Source: Acidobacteriota bacterium | GTDB lineage: Bacteria; Acidobacteriota; Terriglobia; Acidiferrales; UBA7541 | Direction: 5' to 3' | Assembly: GCA_016201285.1 (NCBI GenBank) | Contig: JACQDE010000033.1 | Span: forward strand, 1-64,000 | Length of the DNA stretch: 64,000 bases | The notes under the pieces: model-generated | What the model was told of the DNA's origin: nothing | The model's database searches: none | The model's input: the letters and a program-made list of their open reading frames with translations, nothing else | Translations under genes and position numbers: made by a program | Part shown: positions 37,494-47,759 of the stretch, piece by piece | Position numbering within the stretch: position 1 is the stretch's first letter | Layout: each line of letters opens with the position of its first letter

Positions 37494-38884
37494 AACGGAC
37501 GATGCAATTGCTTTGCGCGGGTCTTTTGCTGGTCGCGGGGATGGCTCTGCTTGCGGGAGGGCAAACGCCGCCGGTTGGCGCCGGCAGTCCGGAAGCAGCC
37601 CGCGTGCTGGAAGTAAGGATTGATGACGCCATTTTCCCCGTGCAGGCCGATTTCGTGAAAGATGCCTTCGACGAGGCCGTGCGGACGAACGCCCGCCTGG
37701 TGCTCATCACCATGAACACGCCCGGTGGCCTCGATTCCTCGATGCGGGAAATCATCCAGCGGATTATTTCTTCGCCGATCCCGGTGGCGGTGTACGTCTC
37801 GCCCGCGGGCACCCGCGCCGCCTCGGCGGGCTTTTACATTCTGCTCTCGGCGGACATCGCCGCCATGGCGCCGGGCACCAACACCGGCGCCGCTTCGCCC
37901 ATCTTCGTCCTCGGCGGCCAGCCGGTGCAGATTGACGAGACGCTGCGCAAGAAAGCGATGAACGATGCCGCCGCCTATCTCCGCAGCATCACCGGCAAGC
38001 GCGGCCGCAACCCGCAACTGGCCGAGCTGGCGGTCACCGAAGCCAAAGCGTTCACGGAGAAAGAAGCGCTCGACGGCAAGCTGATTGACCTCATCGCGCC
38101 GAGCACCGAAGATTTGCTCGGGCAGTTGAACGGCCGCGAGATTCGCCGCTTCGACGGCTCGACGGTGAAGCTCTCCTTGCCGAGCCCGGTGCGCACTTCG
38201 TTCGAGATGAGCACGCGCCAGCGCCTGCTCGACCGCATCGCCCGGCCGGACGTGCTCTTTATCCTGGTGATCCTCGCCGTGCTTGGCCTGTACATGGAAT
38301 TTAACAATCCGGGACTGATCCTGCCGGGCGTGGTCGGCGGCGTCTCACTGATCCTGGCGCTGGTGGCCATGCAGATCCTGCCCATCAACGCCGTGGGCGT
38401 GCTGCTCATCCTGCTGGCCATTGTTCTGTTCGTGCTGGAGGCCAAGGTCACCAGCCACGGCCTGCTGGCGATCGGCGGCATCGCGGCGATGATTGTCGGG
38501 GCCTTGCTGCTGATCAAGTCGCCCATCACCGGCCACGGCGTCAGCCTGAAAGTCGCGGTCATCATGACGCTGCCCTTCGCGCTGATCACCGTTTTTCTGA
38601 TGCGCCAGGTCTTCAAATCGTTTTCGTGGAAGCCGTCCACGGGCATGGAGCAGATGGCCGGCGTGAGCGGGGAAGTGACCACCGCGGCGGAAACGCCGCA
38701 GGCCGACGGCGCCTATCACGGCCAGGCTTTCGTGCAGGGCGCGCTGTGGAGCGTGGTCGCGGCGCAGCCGCTGCCCAAGGGCGCTCGCGTGCGCGTCCTG
38801 AAGACCGAAGGACTGACATTGCATGTAGAATTGGCCGGCACGCCGCAGGCAGCAGCGGCCGCGGCCACGACGAAAGACGTTTAA
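37490..38884 (+). CDS. NfeD family membrane serine protease
   Basis: The 464-residue protein has a signal peptide, a ClpP-class protease domain (about residues 38-230) with MNTPGGLDSSMREII and PVAVYVSPAGTRAASAGFYI (the Ser-containing AASAG motif), then about four membrane segments (255-385), and a C-terminal OB-fold NfeD domain (GEVTTAAETP...). Long NfeD proteins cleave or regulate partner stomatins. The next gene encodes a slipin, the standard NfeD-stomatin pair. Confidence 0.9.
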   Translation: MKRTMQLLCAGLLLVAGMALLAGGQTPPVGAGSPEAARVLEVRIDDAIFPVQADFVKDAFDEAVRTNARLVLITMNTPGGLDSSMREIIQRIISSPIPVAVYVSPAGTRAASAGFYILLSADIAAMAPGTNTGAASPIFVLGGQPVQIDETLRKKAMNDAAAYLRSITGKRGRNPQLAELAVTEAKAFTEKEALDGKLIDLIAPSTEDLLGQLNGREIRRFDGSTVKLSLPSPVRTSFEMSTRQRLLDRIARPDVLFILVILAVLGLYMEFNNPGLILPGVVGGVSLILALVAMQILPINAVGVLLILLAIVLFVLEAKVTSHGLLAIGGIAAMIVGALLLIKSPITGHGVSLKVAVIMTLPFALITVFLMRQVFKSFSWKPSTGMEQMAGVSGEVTTAAETPQADGAYHGQAFVQGALWSVVAAQPLPKGARVRVLKTEGLTLHVELAGTPQAAAAAATTKDV

Positions 38885-38948
38885 GACCGCGGCGGGGGCT
38901 GCGGAGTTTCCGAAGGAAGCGGTCCAAAGTTATTTGACGGAGGACGCG

Positions 38949-39707
38949 ATGGAATACGCATGGATTGTAGCGGTCGTAATTTTCTTTATCTGGTTCTGGA
39001 ATTCGCTGTACATCATTAAAGAGTGGGAGCGCGGAGCGGTGCTGCGCCTGGGTCGCATGGTGCCGGAAGCCAAGGGCGCGGGCCTGCGCATCGTGTTGTG
39101 GCCTATCGAGACGCTGTATCGCATTCCGCTGCGGCTGGTGACGCTGGACGTGCCGCCGCAGGACGTCATCACGCGCGACAACGTCTCGGTGAAGGTCAAC
39201 GCGGTCTGCTATTTCAAGGTGGTGGACGCGAACCGCGCGCTGCGCGAGGTGGAGAACTATTTGTATGCCACCTCGCAGCTTGCGCAGACCACGCTGCGAA
39301 GCATCGTCGGCCAGTTCGAGCTGGATCACATCCTCTCCGAGCGCGAAAAGGTAAACTCCAAGTTGCAGGAAATCCTTGACCACGACACCGAACCGTGGGG
39401 TATTAAGGTGACGAAGGTGGAAGTCAAACAGGTGGACATTCCGGAAGAGATGCGCCGCGCCATCGCCAAACAGGCGGAGGCCGAGCGCGAGCGTCGCGCC
39501 AAGGTGATCCACGCCGACGGCGAATTCCAGGCCTCTACAAAACTGTCGCAGGCTGCTGAAGTCCTGGCCACGCAGCCGGCAGCTATCCAGCTCCGCTACC
39601 TTCAGACGCTGACGGAAATCGGTGTGGAAAAGAACACCACCATTGTGTTCCCGCTGCCGGTGGACCTGATCAGCCTCTGGGTCAAGTCCATGAAAGAGCC
39701 GAAATAA
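38949..39707 (+). CDS. slipin (SPFH/stomatin-like membrane protein)
   Basis: The start ATG 38949 (MEYAWIVAVVIFFIWFWNSL) has GGAGG 5 bp upstream. The 252-residue product has one N-terminal membrane segment, then the SPFH/Band 7 domain (IKEWERGAVLRLGRMVPEAKG, LDVPPQDVITRDNVSVKVNA) and a C-terminal helical region (AIAKQAEAERERRAKVIHAD). Stomatin-like proteins organise membrane microdomains and oligomerise. It follows nfeD and precedes a SPOR protein by a few bases, so the three are probably cotranscribed. Confidence 0.93.
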   Translation: MEYAWIVAVVIFFIWFWNSLYIIKEWERGAVLRLGRMVPEAKGAGLRIVLWPIETLYRIPLRLVTLDVPPQDVITRDNVSVKVNAVCYFKVVDANRALREVENYLYATSQLAQTTLRSIVGQFELDHILSEREKVNSKLQEILDHDTEPWGIKVTKVEVKQVDIPEEMRRAIAKQAEAERERRAKVIHADGEFQASTKLSQAAEVLATQPAAIQLRYLQTLTEIGVEKNTTIVFPLPVDLISLWVKSMKEPK

Positions 39708-39710
39708 ACG

Positions 39711-40403
39711 ATGGCCAACGGAAGCATGAAAAAACCCGGCGGCGGACGCGAGACGGTGCTCGAGAGCCGCCACGTGGTGGGGATGTTCCTCGGCGTGGTG
39801 GTGCTTTGCGGTGTGTTCTTCACGCTCGGCTACGTCATGGGCCGCACGCAGCAGGACTCGAGCGTGCGCGCCGTTTCCGCCTCTACTGCTGACCGTGGCG
39901 CGGCTGGCCCCGCGAATAAAACCGCCGCCCCGGCGCCCGCGCCTTCGAGCTGGGATTTCATCGGCGGCGCCGATTCGAAGAAGTCGTCTGGCAAGCTGGA
40001 AACCCCGGCGAATCCCGCGGCAGCCTCCGGCCAGCCCGCACCGGCGGGCGGGCCGCCCCCGGTGATTACCTCGACGCCCATCAAGACGGAGACCCCGCCG
40101 GTGAAAACTCCGGAGAAAGCGGCGGCGAAGTCCGCGCCCGCTCCGGCGAGGAACGCGATGATGAAGTCGCCGGTGATCCCGCGCGGCCACGTCGTGCTGC
40201 AAATCGCCGCGCTCACCCGCGAAGGCGACGCTCTCGCTCTTGTCGAAGCGCTGCAGAAGAAGCAATTCCCGGCGTTTGTGCTCACGCCAGCCACTGGCAA
40301 CCTCTACCGCGTCCAGGTCGGCCCCTATCCCGACGGCAAGGCCGCCGACGCCGCCAAGAAGGCTCTCGAACGCGAAGGCTTCAAAGCCATCACCAAGCGC
40401 TGA
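39711..40403 (+). CDS. SPOR-domain membrane protein
   Basis: The 230-residue protein has a short basic N-terminus, one membrane segment (about residues 25-43, GMFLGVVVLCGVFFTLGYVM), a Pro/Ala-rich periplasmic linker (about 55-155), and a C-terminal SPOR domain (HVVLQIAALTREGDALALVE, NLYRVQVGPYPDGKAADAAK). SPOR domains bind denuded glycan strands at septa, so it probably localises to the division site. It starts 4 bp after the slipin gene and ends 8 bp before lnt. Confidence 0.9.
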   Translation: MANGSMKKPGGGRETVLESRHVVGMFLGVVVLCGVFFTLGYVMGRTQQDSSVRAVSASTADRGAAGPANKTAAPAPAPSSWDFIGGADSKKSSGKLETPANPAAASGQPAPAGGPPPVITSTPIKTETPPVKTPEKAAAKSAPAPARNAMMKSPVIPRGHVVLQIAALTREGDALALVEALQKKQFPAFVLTPATGNLYRVQVGPYPDGKAADAAKKALEREGFKAITKR

Positions 40404-40410
40404 CCGCGGA

Positions 40411-41976
40411 ATGAAACTCCATTGGTCTCTGCGCCTGCTATTTGCCGCGTTCGGCGGGTACGTCTGGTCGCTGGGATTCACTGCCAGCGCGTTCGCGTGG
40501 TTCGAGTGGATTGTTCCCGGTCTGCTGGTTCTCCTTTCTCTGCATGCCAGCCGGCGGCTGGCACTCGCCGCCGGCTTCTTCTTTGGCGCTGCATTCCACA
40601 CCGCGGCTCTTCCCTGGATTTACACGGTCATGCGCGTGCACGGAAACCTTGATCCGATGCCGGCGGCAGGCGTCCTGGCCCTGTTGGTTGTGTATCTCGC
40701 GCTTTATCCCGCAGGTTTTTCATTGTGCATCGCGCTGCTCGGCAAGAGATCGCTTAACCGCGCGCTGCTGGCATCACCGTTTTTGTGGGTCGCGTTCGAG
40801 TACGCGCAAACGCACGCCCCTTTCCTGGGCTTTCCCTGGAATCTCGCGGGCTACGTCGCAGCGAAAAACCCCGTTTTGCTCCAGCTTGCCTCCGTAACTG
40901 GCATCTATGGTCTGTCTTTCGTGATGGCTGCCGGTGGTGCGCTCATCGTGTGGGCTTGGCCTGCTCCCGAGAGACCTTCTTGGAAAAGCCTGCGCATAGC
41001 AATCGCGCTTGGTGTCGCTCTCGTGCTCATTTTGGTTACATGGATTGGCAACCGCTCGCTCCCGCTGTCCCCATCGGACCACGTTGCCTATCTCGTCCAG
41101 ACGAATTTTCCCGAACTGCCCGCGTATCCGCCGAATTGGATGGAACTGCACGCCGGCGAAATGGACGAACTCGATCGCATCAGCGTGGATGCCGTTCGCC
41201 GGAGCACAGCTTCCGCGCCGGGCGGCACGCTGATCGTCTGGCCGGAAGTGCCCGCGCCATTTTATTTTCAAGACCCGAAATTCGCGGCGCGGGCGGAGCG
41301 CATCGCGCGCGACTCCGGCGCGCATTTTCTTGCCGGCGTGGTCGAGTGGCGGCCGGGGCCGGACAATCGCCTGCTGCCATACAACAGCGCGGTGCTGCTC
41401 GACCTGGCCGGCCAGCGAAAATTCCAGTATGATAAAATTCATCTGGTGCCGTTTGGCGAGTACGTGCCGCTGCGCCGCCTCCTCAAGTTTGCCGGGCACC
41501 TCGTCGCCGAAGTGGGAGACTACCAGCCCGGCAGCGCGTATGCCGTGGGAGAATTGCCGGGCGGGAAGTTTGGCGCGTTCATCTGCTACGAGGCGATTTT
41601 CCCGAATGAGGTGCGGCAGTTCACCGCGAATGGCGCGGAGCTGCTGATCAACCTGTCGAACGATGGCTGGTACGGGCGCTCGGCGGCGCCGGAGCAGCAC
41701 CTGGCCATGGCCCGCGTGCGAGCGGTGGAAAATCGCCGCTGGCTGTTGCGCGCGACGAACAATGGCTACACCGTCGCGATTGACCCCTACGGCAGGGAAG
41801 TGGCGCGACTCGCTCCGGACATCCGCGGCGTGCTGCGCGCGCCGTTCAGTTTCCGCAGCGACCGCACGCTGTATTCGAGATGGGGAGATTGGTTCGCGGT
41901 GGCCTGCGTGATTGCGAGCGTTGGATTTCTGGCAGTGACGATTTTGAAGGTGAAGCGCGTGGAGGAAAGAAAATAG
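40411..41976 (+). CDS. lnt: apolipoprotein N-acyltransferase Lnt
   Basis: Lnt adds the third acyl chain to the N-terminal cysteine of lipoproteins in the inner membrane. The start ATG 40411 (MKLHWSLRLLFAAFGG) gives 521 residues. About six N-terminal membrane segments precede a nitrilase domain with the catalytic triad E279 (VWPEVPAP), K342 (YDKIHLVPFGEYVP) and C392 (ICYEAIFP). One membrane segment closes the protein. Presence of Lnt implies a diderm envelope. The upstream open frame from 40240 overlaps the SPOR gene and is not used. Confidence 0.95.
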   Translation: MKLHWSLRLLFAAFGGYVWSLGFTASAFAWFEWIVPGLLVLLSLHASRRLALAAGFFFGAAFHTAALPWIYTVMRVHGNLDPMPAAGVLALLVVYLALYPAGFSLCIALLGKRSLNRALLASPFLWVAFEYAQTHAPFLGFPWNLAGYVAAKNPVLLQLASVTGIYGLSFVMAAGGALIVWAWPAPERPSWKSLRIAIALGVALVLILVTWIGNRSLPLSPSDHVAYLVQTNFPELPAYPPNWMELHAGEMDELDRISVDAVRRSTASAPGGTLIVWPEVPAPFYFQDPKFAARAERIARDSGAHFLAGVVEWRPGPDNRLLPYNSAVLLDLAGQRKFQYDKIHLVPFGEYVPLRRLLKFAGHLVAEVGDYQPGSAYAVGELPGGKFGAFICYEAIFPNEVRQFTANGAELLINLSNDGWYGRSAAPEQHLAMARVRAVENRRWLLRATNNGYTVAIDPYGREVARLAPDIRGVLRAPFSFRSDRTLYSRWGDWFAVACVIASVGFLAVTILKVKRVEERK

Positions 41977-42065
41977 AAAAGAGAAAATAGGAAAACCGGA
42001 TCGCTTGGGCGGGCTTTGCCTCTTTTCTATTTTCTAATTTCTATTTTCGCTTTCCTGGATGGACC

Positions 42066-43215
42066 ATGATACTTGAAGACCTGCAACACCGTTACGACCA
42101 GCTCAAGCAGCGCCTCGAGCTTGTCCGGAGTTTTCTTTGACGCCGCCCGTCACCGCGAGCTGCTGACCCGCCTCGAAGAAAAAATCTCCAAGCCCGATTT
42201 CTGGCAGGACCAGGAGAAGGCCCAGAAGACGCTCCAGGAGCGGAAGCAGGCGGAAGACCGCGTGAGCGCTGAGTCGGAGCTCGCCCGCCGCCAGGGCGAG
42301 ATCGAAGCCTTCCTCGAGCTCGCGCACGAGGAAACGAATGTCGCCGCGCGGGAAGAACTCCTCGCGGGGCTGGCCAAAGAGATCGACGCCACCGAAGCCT
42401 TCGTCGGCGAGCAGGAAACCAAAACGCTGCTCTCCGGCGAGACCGACGCGCTGAACGCCATCATGACCGTGAAGCCCGGCGCGGGCGGCACCGAGTCGCA
42501 GGACTGGGCGGAGATGCTTCTCCGCATGTATCTGCGCTGGGCGGAGCGCAAAGGTTTCCGCGCTTCGGTGATCGACTCGACGCCCGGCGAAGAAGCCGGC
42601 CTCAAGTCCGCCACGGTGCGCATCGAAGGCGAAAACGCCTACGGCCTGCTGACCGGAGAAAGCGGCGTGCACCGCCTGGTGCGCATTTCGCCGTTCGACC
42701 AGGCGGCGCGGCGGCATACGTCGTTCGCGTCGGTGTTCGTGATTCCGGAAATTGACGACAGCATCGAAATTGACGTCAAGCCGGACGAAATCCGCATGGA
42801 CACCTTCCGCGCGGGCGGCGCGGGCGGGCAGAACGTCAACAAGGTGGAGACCGCGGTGCGCATCACGCATCTGCCCAGCGGGATCGTCGTGCAGTGCCAG
42901 AACGAGCGCAGCCAGCACAAGAACCGCGAGCTGGCCATGAAGCTGTTGAGGTCGCGCCTCTACGAGCACGAGCTGGAAAAACGGAAAGCAAAGTCCAACA
43001 AGCTCGACGAGCAGAAACTGGACATCAGCTTCGGCAGCCAGATCCGGTCGTACGTGATGCAGCCCTACCGGATGATCAAGGACCTGCGCACGCGGTTTGA
43101 GGTGGGTGACGTGGATAGAGTGCTCGACGGAGACCTCGATCCGTTCATTCGCGCGTACTTGATGGCCAAGCGGACCGGAACGGTGGCGGCGCCGGTGGCG
43201 GAGGACGACGCGTAG
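42066..43215 (+). CDS. prfB: peptide chain release factor 2 with programmed +1 frameshift
   Basis: RF2 ends translation at UGA and UAA. The first 24 codons from ATG 42066 ([20 protein letters not shown]) end at CTT TGA (42135-42140). Shifting +1 at CTT, with T42138 skipped, reads GAC (42139) and continues to 43215, giving 382 residues. CTT TGA C is the classic RF2 autoregulatory frameshift site, and CGGAG just upstream can act as the stimulating Shine-Dalgarno. The RF2 motifs are RISPFD (SPF) and GAGGQNVNK (GGQ). Confidence 0.95.
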
Positions 43216-43303
43216 GGCCACAGCGCGGGGTGGGCACATTCACTGCACAATTCTACCTTGGAGCCCGCATTCACTTACCCGAGATTTTCCCCGGCAGAAA
43301 GAG

Positions 43304-43345
43304 TTGACAGGGGGGCGCCTGATTCATCTAGAATAATCATCTAGA
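43304..43345 (+). promoter_or_regulatory. promoter and TCTAGA operator repeats before vapBC
   Basis: TTGACA (43304-43309) and TAGAAT (43329-43334) are 19 bp apart. Two copies of CATCTAGA, each with the palindrome TCTAGA (43327-43332 and 43340-43345), are 13 bp apart and overlap the -10 box. This suits autorepression by the antitoxin-toxin complex. Confidence 0.6.
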
Positions 43346-43365
43346 TTGATGTTAGGAGGCGCAGG

Positions 43366-43605
43366 ATGCGCAGGGTTGGGTTGTTTCAAGCGAAGCAGAA
43401 ACTCTCCGAACTGGTCGAGCGAGCCAGTGAGGGAGAGCGAATCGGCATTACGCGGCGGGGCAAGCTGGCGGCATTTATCGTGCCGGCGGGCTCCGAGGTC
43501 AGCTTGAAGGAGGTCTTCGCAAATATAGAAAAGATCCGGAAACGCGTCAAGCGGCGCCCCAAGAGTATTACCCTAAAGAGCCTCATCGAGGAAGGGCGGA
43601 CGTGA
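43366..43605 (+). CDS. Phd/YefM-type antitoxin (VapB-like)
   Basis: The 79-residue protein has the Phd/YefM DNA-binding N-terminus (VGLFQAKQKLSELVERASEG, then ITRRGKLAAFIVP) and a basic C-terminal region (IRKRVKRRPKSITLKSLIEE) expected to neutralise the toxin. A TTAGGAGG site lies before the ATG. Its stop overlaps the GTG of the PIN-domain gene, as in most type II toxin-antitoxin operons. It probably binds the TCTAGA repeats upstream. Confidence 0.88.
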   Translation: MRRVGLFQAKQKLSELVERASEGERIGITRRGKLAAFIVPAGSEVSLKEVFANIEKIRKRVKRRPKSITLKSLIEEGRT

Positions 43606-44021
43606 ATCGCTTTGTGCTTGACGCTTCGGTTGCGCTGGCGTGGTTTTTGGATCGTCCAATGCCGGCGCTTGCCGCCCGGGTGAAGCAGTCGTTGCTCAGC
43701 GGGGGCCGGGCAATTGTTCCTGCTTTGTGGCATCTTGAAATCGCCAATGGTTTTGCCGTTGCAGAACGGCGCGGGCTTCTCGAGGCCGCAGACGTTGGTG
43801 CGTGCCTGGACGAGATCGAACGACTGCTGTTGCAAGCGATTGAAAGCAGCTCCCTCATGATATCCGTGCGACAAACCTACAACACAGCGCACATTTTTCA
43901 TCTTTCTGCGTATGATGCCGTGTACTTGGACGTTGCTCGAGAGGAACGTCTCGCGCTGGCCACGCTCGATCAAGGTCTGCGGGCCGCCGCTTCGCGGGCG
44001 GGGGTTGAACTGTTCCGCTAG
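43602..44021 (+). CDS. PIN-domain toxin (VapC-like)
   Basis: This 139-residue PIN-domain protein is the likely toxin of the pair: an RNase that cuts tRNA or rRNA when free. The acidic metal-binding residues are visible: D7 in MNRFVLDASVALAW, E in WHLEIANGF, and D in SAYDAVYLDVA. It begins at GTG 43602, overlapping the antitoxin stop by four bases. Confidence 0.9.
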   Translation: MNRFVLDASVALAWFLDRPMPALAARVKQSLLSGGRAIVPALWHLEIANGFAVAERRGLLEAADVGACLDEIERLLLQAIESSSLMISVRQTYNTAHIFHLSAYDAVYLDVAREERLALATLDQGLRAAASRAGVELFR

Positions 44022-44233
44022 GCGAATCGCGCCCGCGCCTGCTTGAATGCGAAGCGTAGCAGCACGATGCCGGCGCCGGTGGAAGCCGAGGACGAGTAGG
44101 CGGACAGGCTAGAAAGCCTGTCCTACGCCGGCGCGAAGCGGGAACTGGACAGGCTGGAAAGCCTGTCCTACGAACCCTTCAGACCGCGAAAAGCGCCTTT
44201 CGCTGCGCCAATAAAGCGTTTTAGGCGAATGCG
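44022..44233. repeat. vapC-metK spacer with two GGACAGGCT hairpins
   Basis: Two hairpins of the window-wide class are present: GGACAGGCT...AAGCCTGTCC at 44102-44123 and 44147-44168, each followed by CTACG. They are nearly the same as the hairpin in the 78-bp array at 25721. No gene is seen. The metK promoter and leader follow. Confidence 0.75.
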
Positions 44234-44262
44234 TTGACACCCCCCTACCCCCATGCTATCGT
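44234..44262 (+). promoter_or_regulatory. predicted metK promoter
   Basis: TTGACA (44234-44239), 17-bp C-rich spacer, TATCGT (44257-44262). The start of transcription would be about 44269, giving a ~70-base leader before metK. Confidence 0.5.
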
Positions 44263-44280
44263 CAGTCTTTCGAAATTCCC

Positions 44281-44316
44281 GCTTGCAGCGCGCTGTAAGC
44301 CCGCGGATTGCTCCGC
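44281..44316 (+). promoter_or_regulatory. structured metK leader (two hairpins)
   Basis: The leader has two consecutive hairpins: GCTTGCAG-CGCG-CTGTAAGC (44281-44300, with one G-U pair) and GCGGA-TTGC-TCCGC (44303-44316). TAGGAGAGAG and the TTG start follow. A SAM-responsive element would make sense here, but I cannot match it to a known riboswitch class. Confidence 0.4.
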
Positions 44317-44337
44317 AAACCAACGTAGGAGAGAGTT

Positions 44338-45519
44338 TTGACAGCCGATCACCGCAATTTCCTTTTCACCTCGGAATCGGTCACCGAGGGCCACCCCGAC
44401 AAGATCGCCGATCAGATTTCCGACGCCGTGCTCGACGGCGTGCTTTCGCAGGACGCCAACGGCCGCGTGGCCTGCGAAACCCTGGTCACCACCGGCCTGG
44501 TGGTCGTTGCTGGCGAAATCACCACCTCCGCGCAGCTTGATTACTCCGATCTCGCCCGCAGCGTTGTCCGCGACGTGGGCTACACCCGCGCCAAGTACGG
44601 CTTCGACGCCGACACCTGCGCCGTCATCTCCTCCATCAAGAAGCAGTCCGGCGATATCGCCCTCGGCGTGGACACCGGCGGCGCCGGCGACCAGGGCCTG
44701 ATGTTCGGCTTCGCGTGCGACGAGACCGACGAGCTGATGCCCCTGCCGATCATCCTCGCGCACAAGTTGTGCCGCCGCCTCTCCGAAGTGCGCAAGACCG
44801 GCATGGTGGATTTCCTCCGCCCCGACGGCAAAACGCAGGTCACCGTGCAGTACGTCAACGGTCGGCCGGCGCGCGTGGATTGCGTGGTCGTCTCCACGCA
44901 ACACAGCGACGCCGTCTCCAACCGCGACCTCCACGACGCGGTGATGAACGAAGTGGTCCAGCACGTCATCCCCGAAGGCATGATCGACAAGAACACCCGT
45001 TTCCACATCAACCCGACGGGGCGCTTCGTCACCGGCGGGCCGATGGGCGACGCGGGACTCACCGGCCGCAAGATCATCGTGGACACCTACGGCGGCTACA
45101 GCCGTCACGGCGGCGGCGCCTTCAGCGGCAAGGACCCGACCAAGGTGGACCGCTCCGCCTGCTACATGGCGCGCTACATCGCGAAAAATCTTGTCGCCGC
45201 CGGCGTGGCCCGCAAGGTGGAAGTCCAGCTCGCCTACGCCATCGGCGTGGCCGAGCCGGTCAGCGTGATGGCGGACACGTTCGGCACCGGCGCGATCCCC
45301 GACGAGCAGTTGACCGACATCATCCGCGCGAATTTTTCGCTCACGCCCCGCGGCATCATCGAGGCGCTCAACCTCCGCCGCCCCATCTACCGCCAGACCG
45401 CCGCGTACGGCCACTTCGGCCGCACCGAACCGGGCTTCACCTGGGAGCGGTCCGATAAGGCCGAGGCCATCCGCAAGGAAGTGGGTTCCCGCGGCGCCGT
45501 GGTCACGGCCCGCAGTTGA
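44338..45519 (+). CDS. metK: S-adenosylmethionine synthetase MetK
   Basis: MetK makes S-adenosylmethionine from methionine and ATP. The 393-residue product starts at TTG 44338 behind TAGGAGAGAG. Family motifs are [40 protein letters not shown], and the P-loop-like [16 protein letters not shown]. It precedes ahcY by 47 bp, so synthesis of SAM and removal of S-adenosylhomocysteine are probably expressed together. Confidence 0.97.
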   Translation: MTADHRNFLFTSESVTEGHPDKIADQISDAVLDGVLSQDANGRVACETLVTTGLVVVAGEITTSAQLDYSDLARSVVRDVGYTRAKYGFDADTCAVISSIKKQSGDIALGVDTGGAGDQGLMFGFACDETDELMPLPIILAHKLCRRLSEVRKTGMVDFLRPDGKTQVTVQYVNGRPARVDCVVVSTQHSDAVSNRDLHDAVMNEVVQHVIPEGMIDKNTRFHINPTGRFVTGGPMGDAGLTGRKIIVDTYGGYSRHGGGAFSGKDPTKVDRSACYMARYIAKNLVAAGVARKVEVQLAYAIGVAEPVSVMADTFGTGAIPDEQLTDIIRANFSLTPRGIIEALNLRRPIYRQTAAYGHFGRTEPGFTWERSDKAEAIRKEVGSRGAVVTARS

Positions 45520-45551
45520 CGGGTTGCATCTGTCGAATTCGTAAAAACTGA

Positions 45552-46841
<1,290 letters not shown>

Positions 46842-46878
46842 AGAGCGTTCGGCTTTCAGCGATCAGCTTTCAGCAGGC

Positions 46879-46910
46879 AGGGGCGGCCCCGCGTGGCCGC
46901 CCCTTGTTTT
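46879..46910 (+). terminator. rho-independent terminator after ahcY
   Basis: GGGGCGGCC (46879-46887), loop CCGCGT, and GGCCGCCCC (46894-46902) form a perfect nine-pair stem followed by TTGTTTTT. It closes the metK-ahcY unit. The sequence after it (46914-46955, CTCTGCGCTCCTCTGCG type) is a dispersed repeat related to the reverse complement of about 8938-8980. Confidence 0.8.
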
Positions 46911-47084
46911 TCTCTGCGCTCCTCTGCGTACTCTGCGCCTCTGTGGTGAATCTGTTTTCTGGTATCCTGCCCCGCGCGTCACGCCGCGCCCCGGGATCAG
47001 CATAGGCGCTGCCATTTTCTTGGAAATGCGACACACCCCGCTGGCATTGCCGCCGCGGTGCTTGTAAACTTGGGATCAACCAGT

Positions 47085-47759
47085 ATGAAGCCCAACATGG
47101 CAGGAAGCGGAATTCAGATTGGTCAGGTGATCCGGAACGCGATAGTTTTTGATTTTAAAAATTGGCGCGGAGGATCTGTGCCTGCAGATGATTTGCTCCA
47201 GACCGTCGCACGTCTTTTCGCGTTGCTGGCAGAGCGACGCGTCGAATACCTGCTGGTCGGAGGCGTCGCCCTCCTCCAGTATGTTGAGGGCCGCAATACA
47301 GAGGACATTGACCTGATCATGGACGCTGCCGAGCTGCGGAAGCTGCCGGAAATCGAAATCACCGGCCAGGACGACAACTTCGCGCGGGGGAAATTCAGCG
47401 GACTGCGGATTGATATTCTGAAGACGCTCAACCCGCTGTTTGACATGGTGCGCCGGAAGTACGCCATCGTGCAGCACTTCCAGGAACAGGATATCCCGTG
47501 CGCGACCGTGGAAGGCCTCCTGCTCCTGAAGATGCATGCCCTTCCGTCGCTCTATCGCCAGGGGAATTTTGCCCGTGTGGGGCTATACGAAAATGACATC
47601 GCCACTCTCATTCAGCAATATCGTCCTGCCCTCGACCCGCTATTTGCGGAACTCGCACCGCATATGAGCCAAACCGATCTTCAATCCGTGCGCACAATCG
47701 TGAACGAAATCCTGCAGCGCATCGAGCGCTTCGAACAGGGGCGGCGCGAAGGCCAATGA
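47085..47759 (+). CDS. AbiEii-like nucleotidyltransferase family protein
   Basis: The product (224 residues from ATG 47085; a GTG at 47058 is also possible) has a nucleotidyltransferase core: YLLVGGVALLQYVEGRNTED followed by IDLIMD, with the G-G and D-x-D type spacing of the AbiEii/DUF6036 group, and a third acidic strand GLRIDILKT. Such proteins include toxins that modify tRNA, but many lack a known role. Its stop overlaps the tldD ATG (ATGA). No antitoxin gene is seen upstream. Start choice is uncertain. Confidence 0.78.
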   Translation: MKPNMAGSGIQIGQVIRNAIVFDFKNWRGGSVPADDLLQTVARLFALLAERRVEYLLVGGVALLQYVEGRNTEDIDLIMDAAELRKLPEIEITGQDDNFARGKFSGLRIDILKTLNPLFDMVRRKYAIVQHFQEQDIPCATVEGLLLLKMHALPSLYRQGNFARVGLYENDIATLIQQYRPALDPLFAELAPHMSQTDLQSVRTIVNEILQRIERFEQGRREGQ

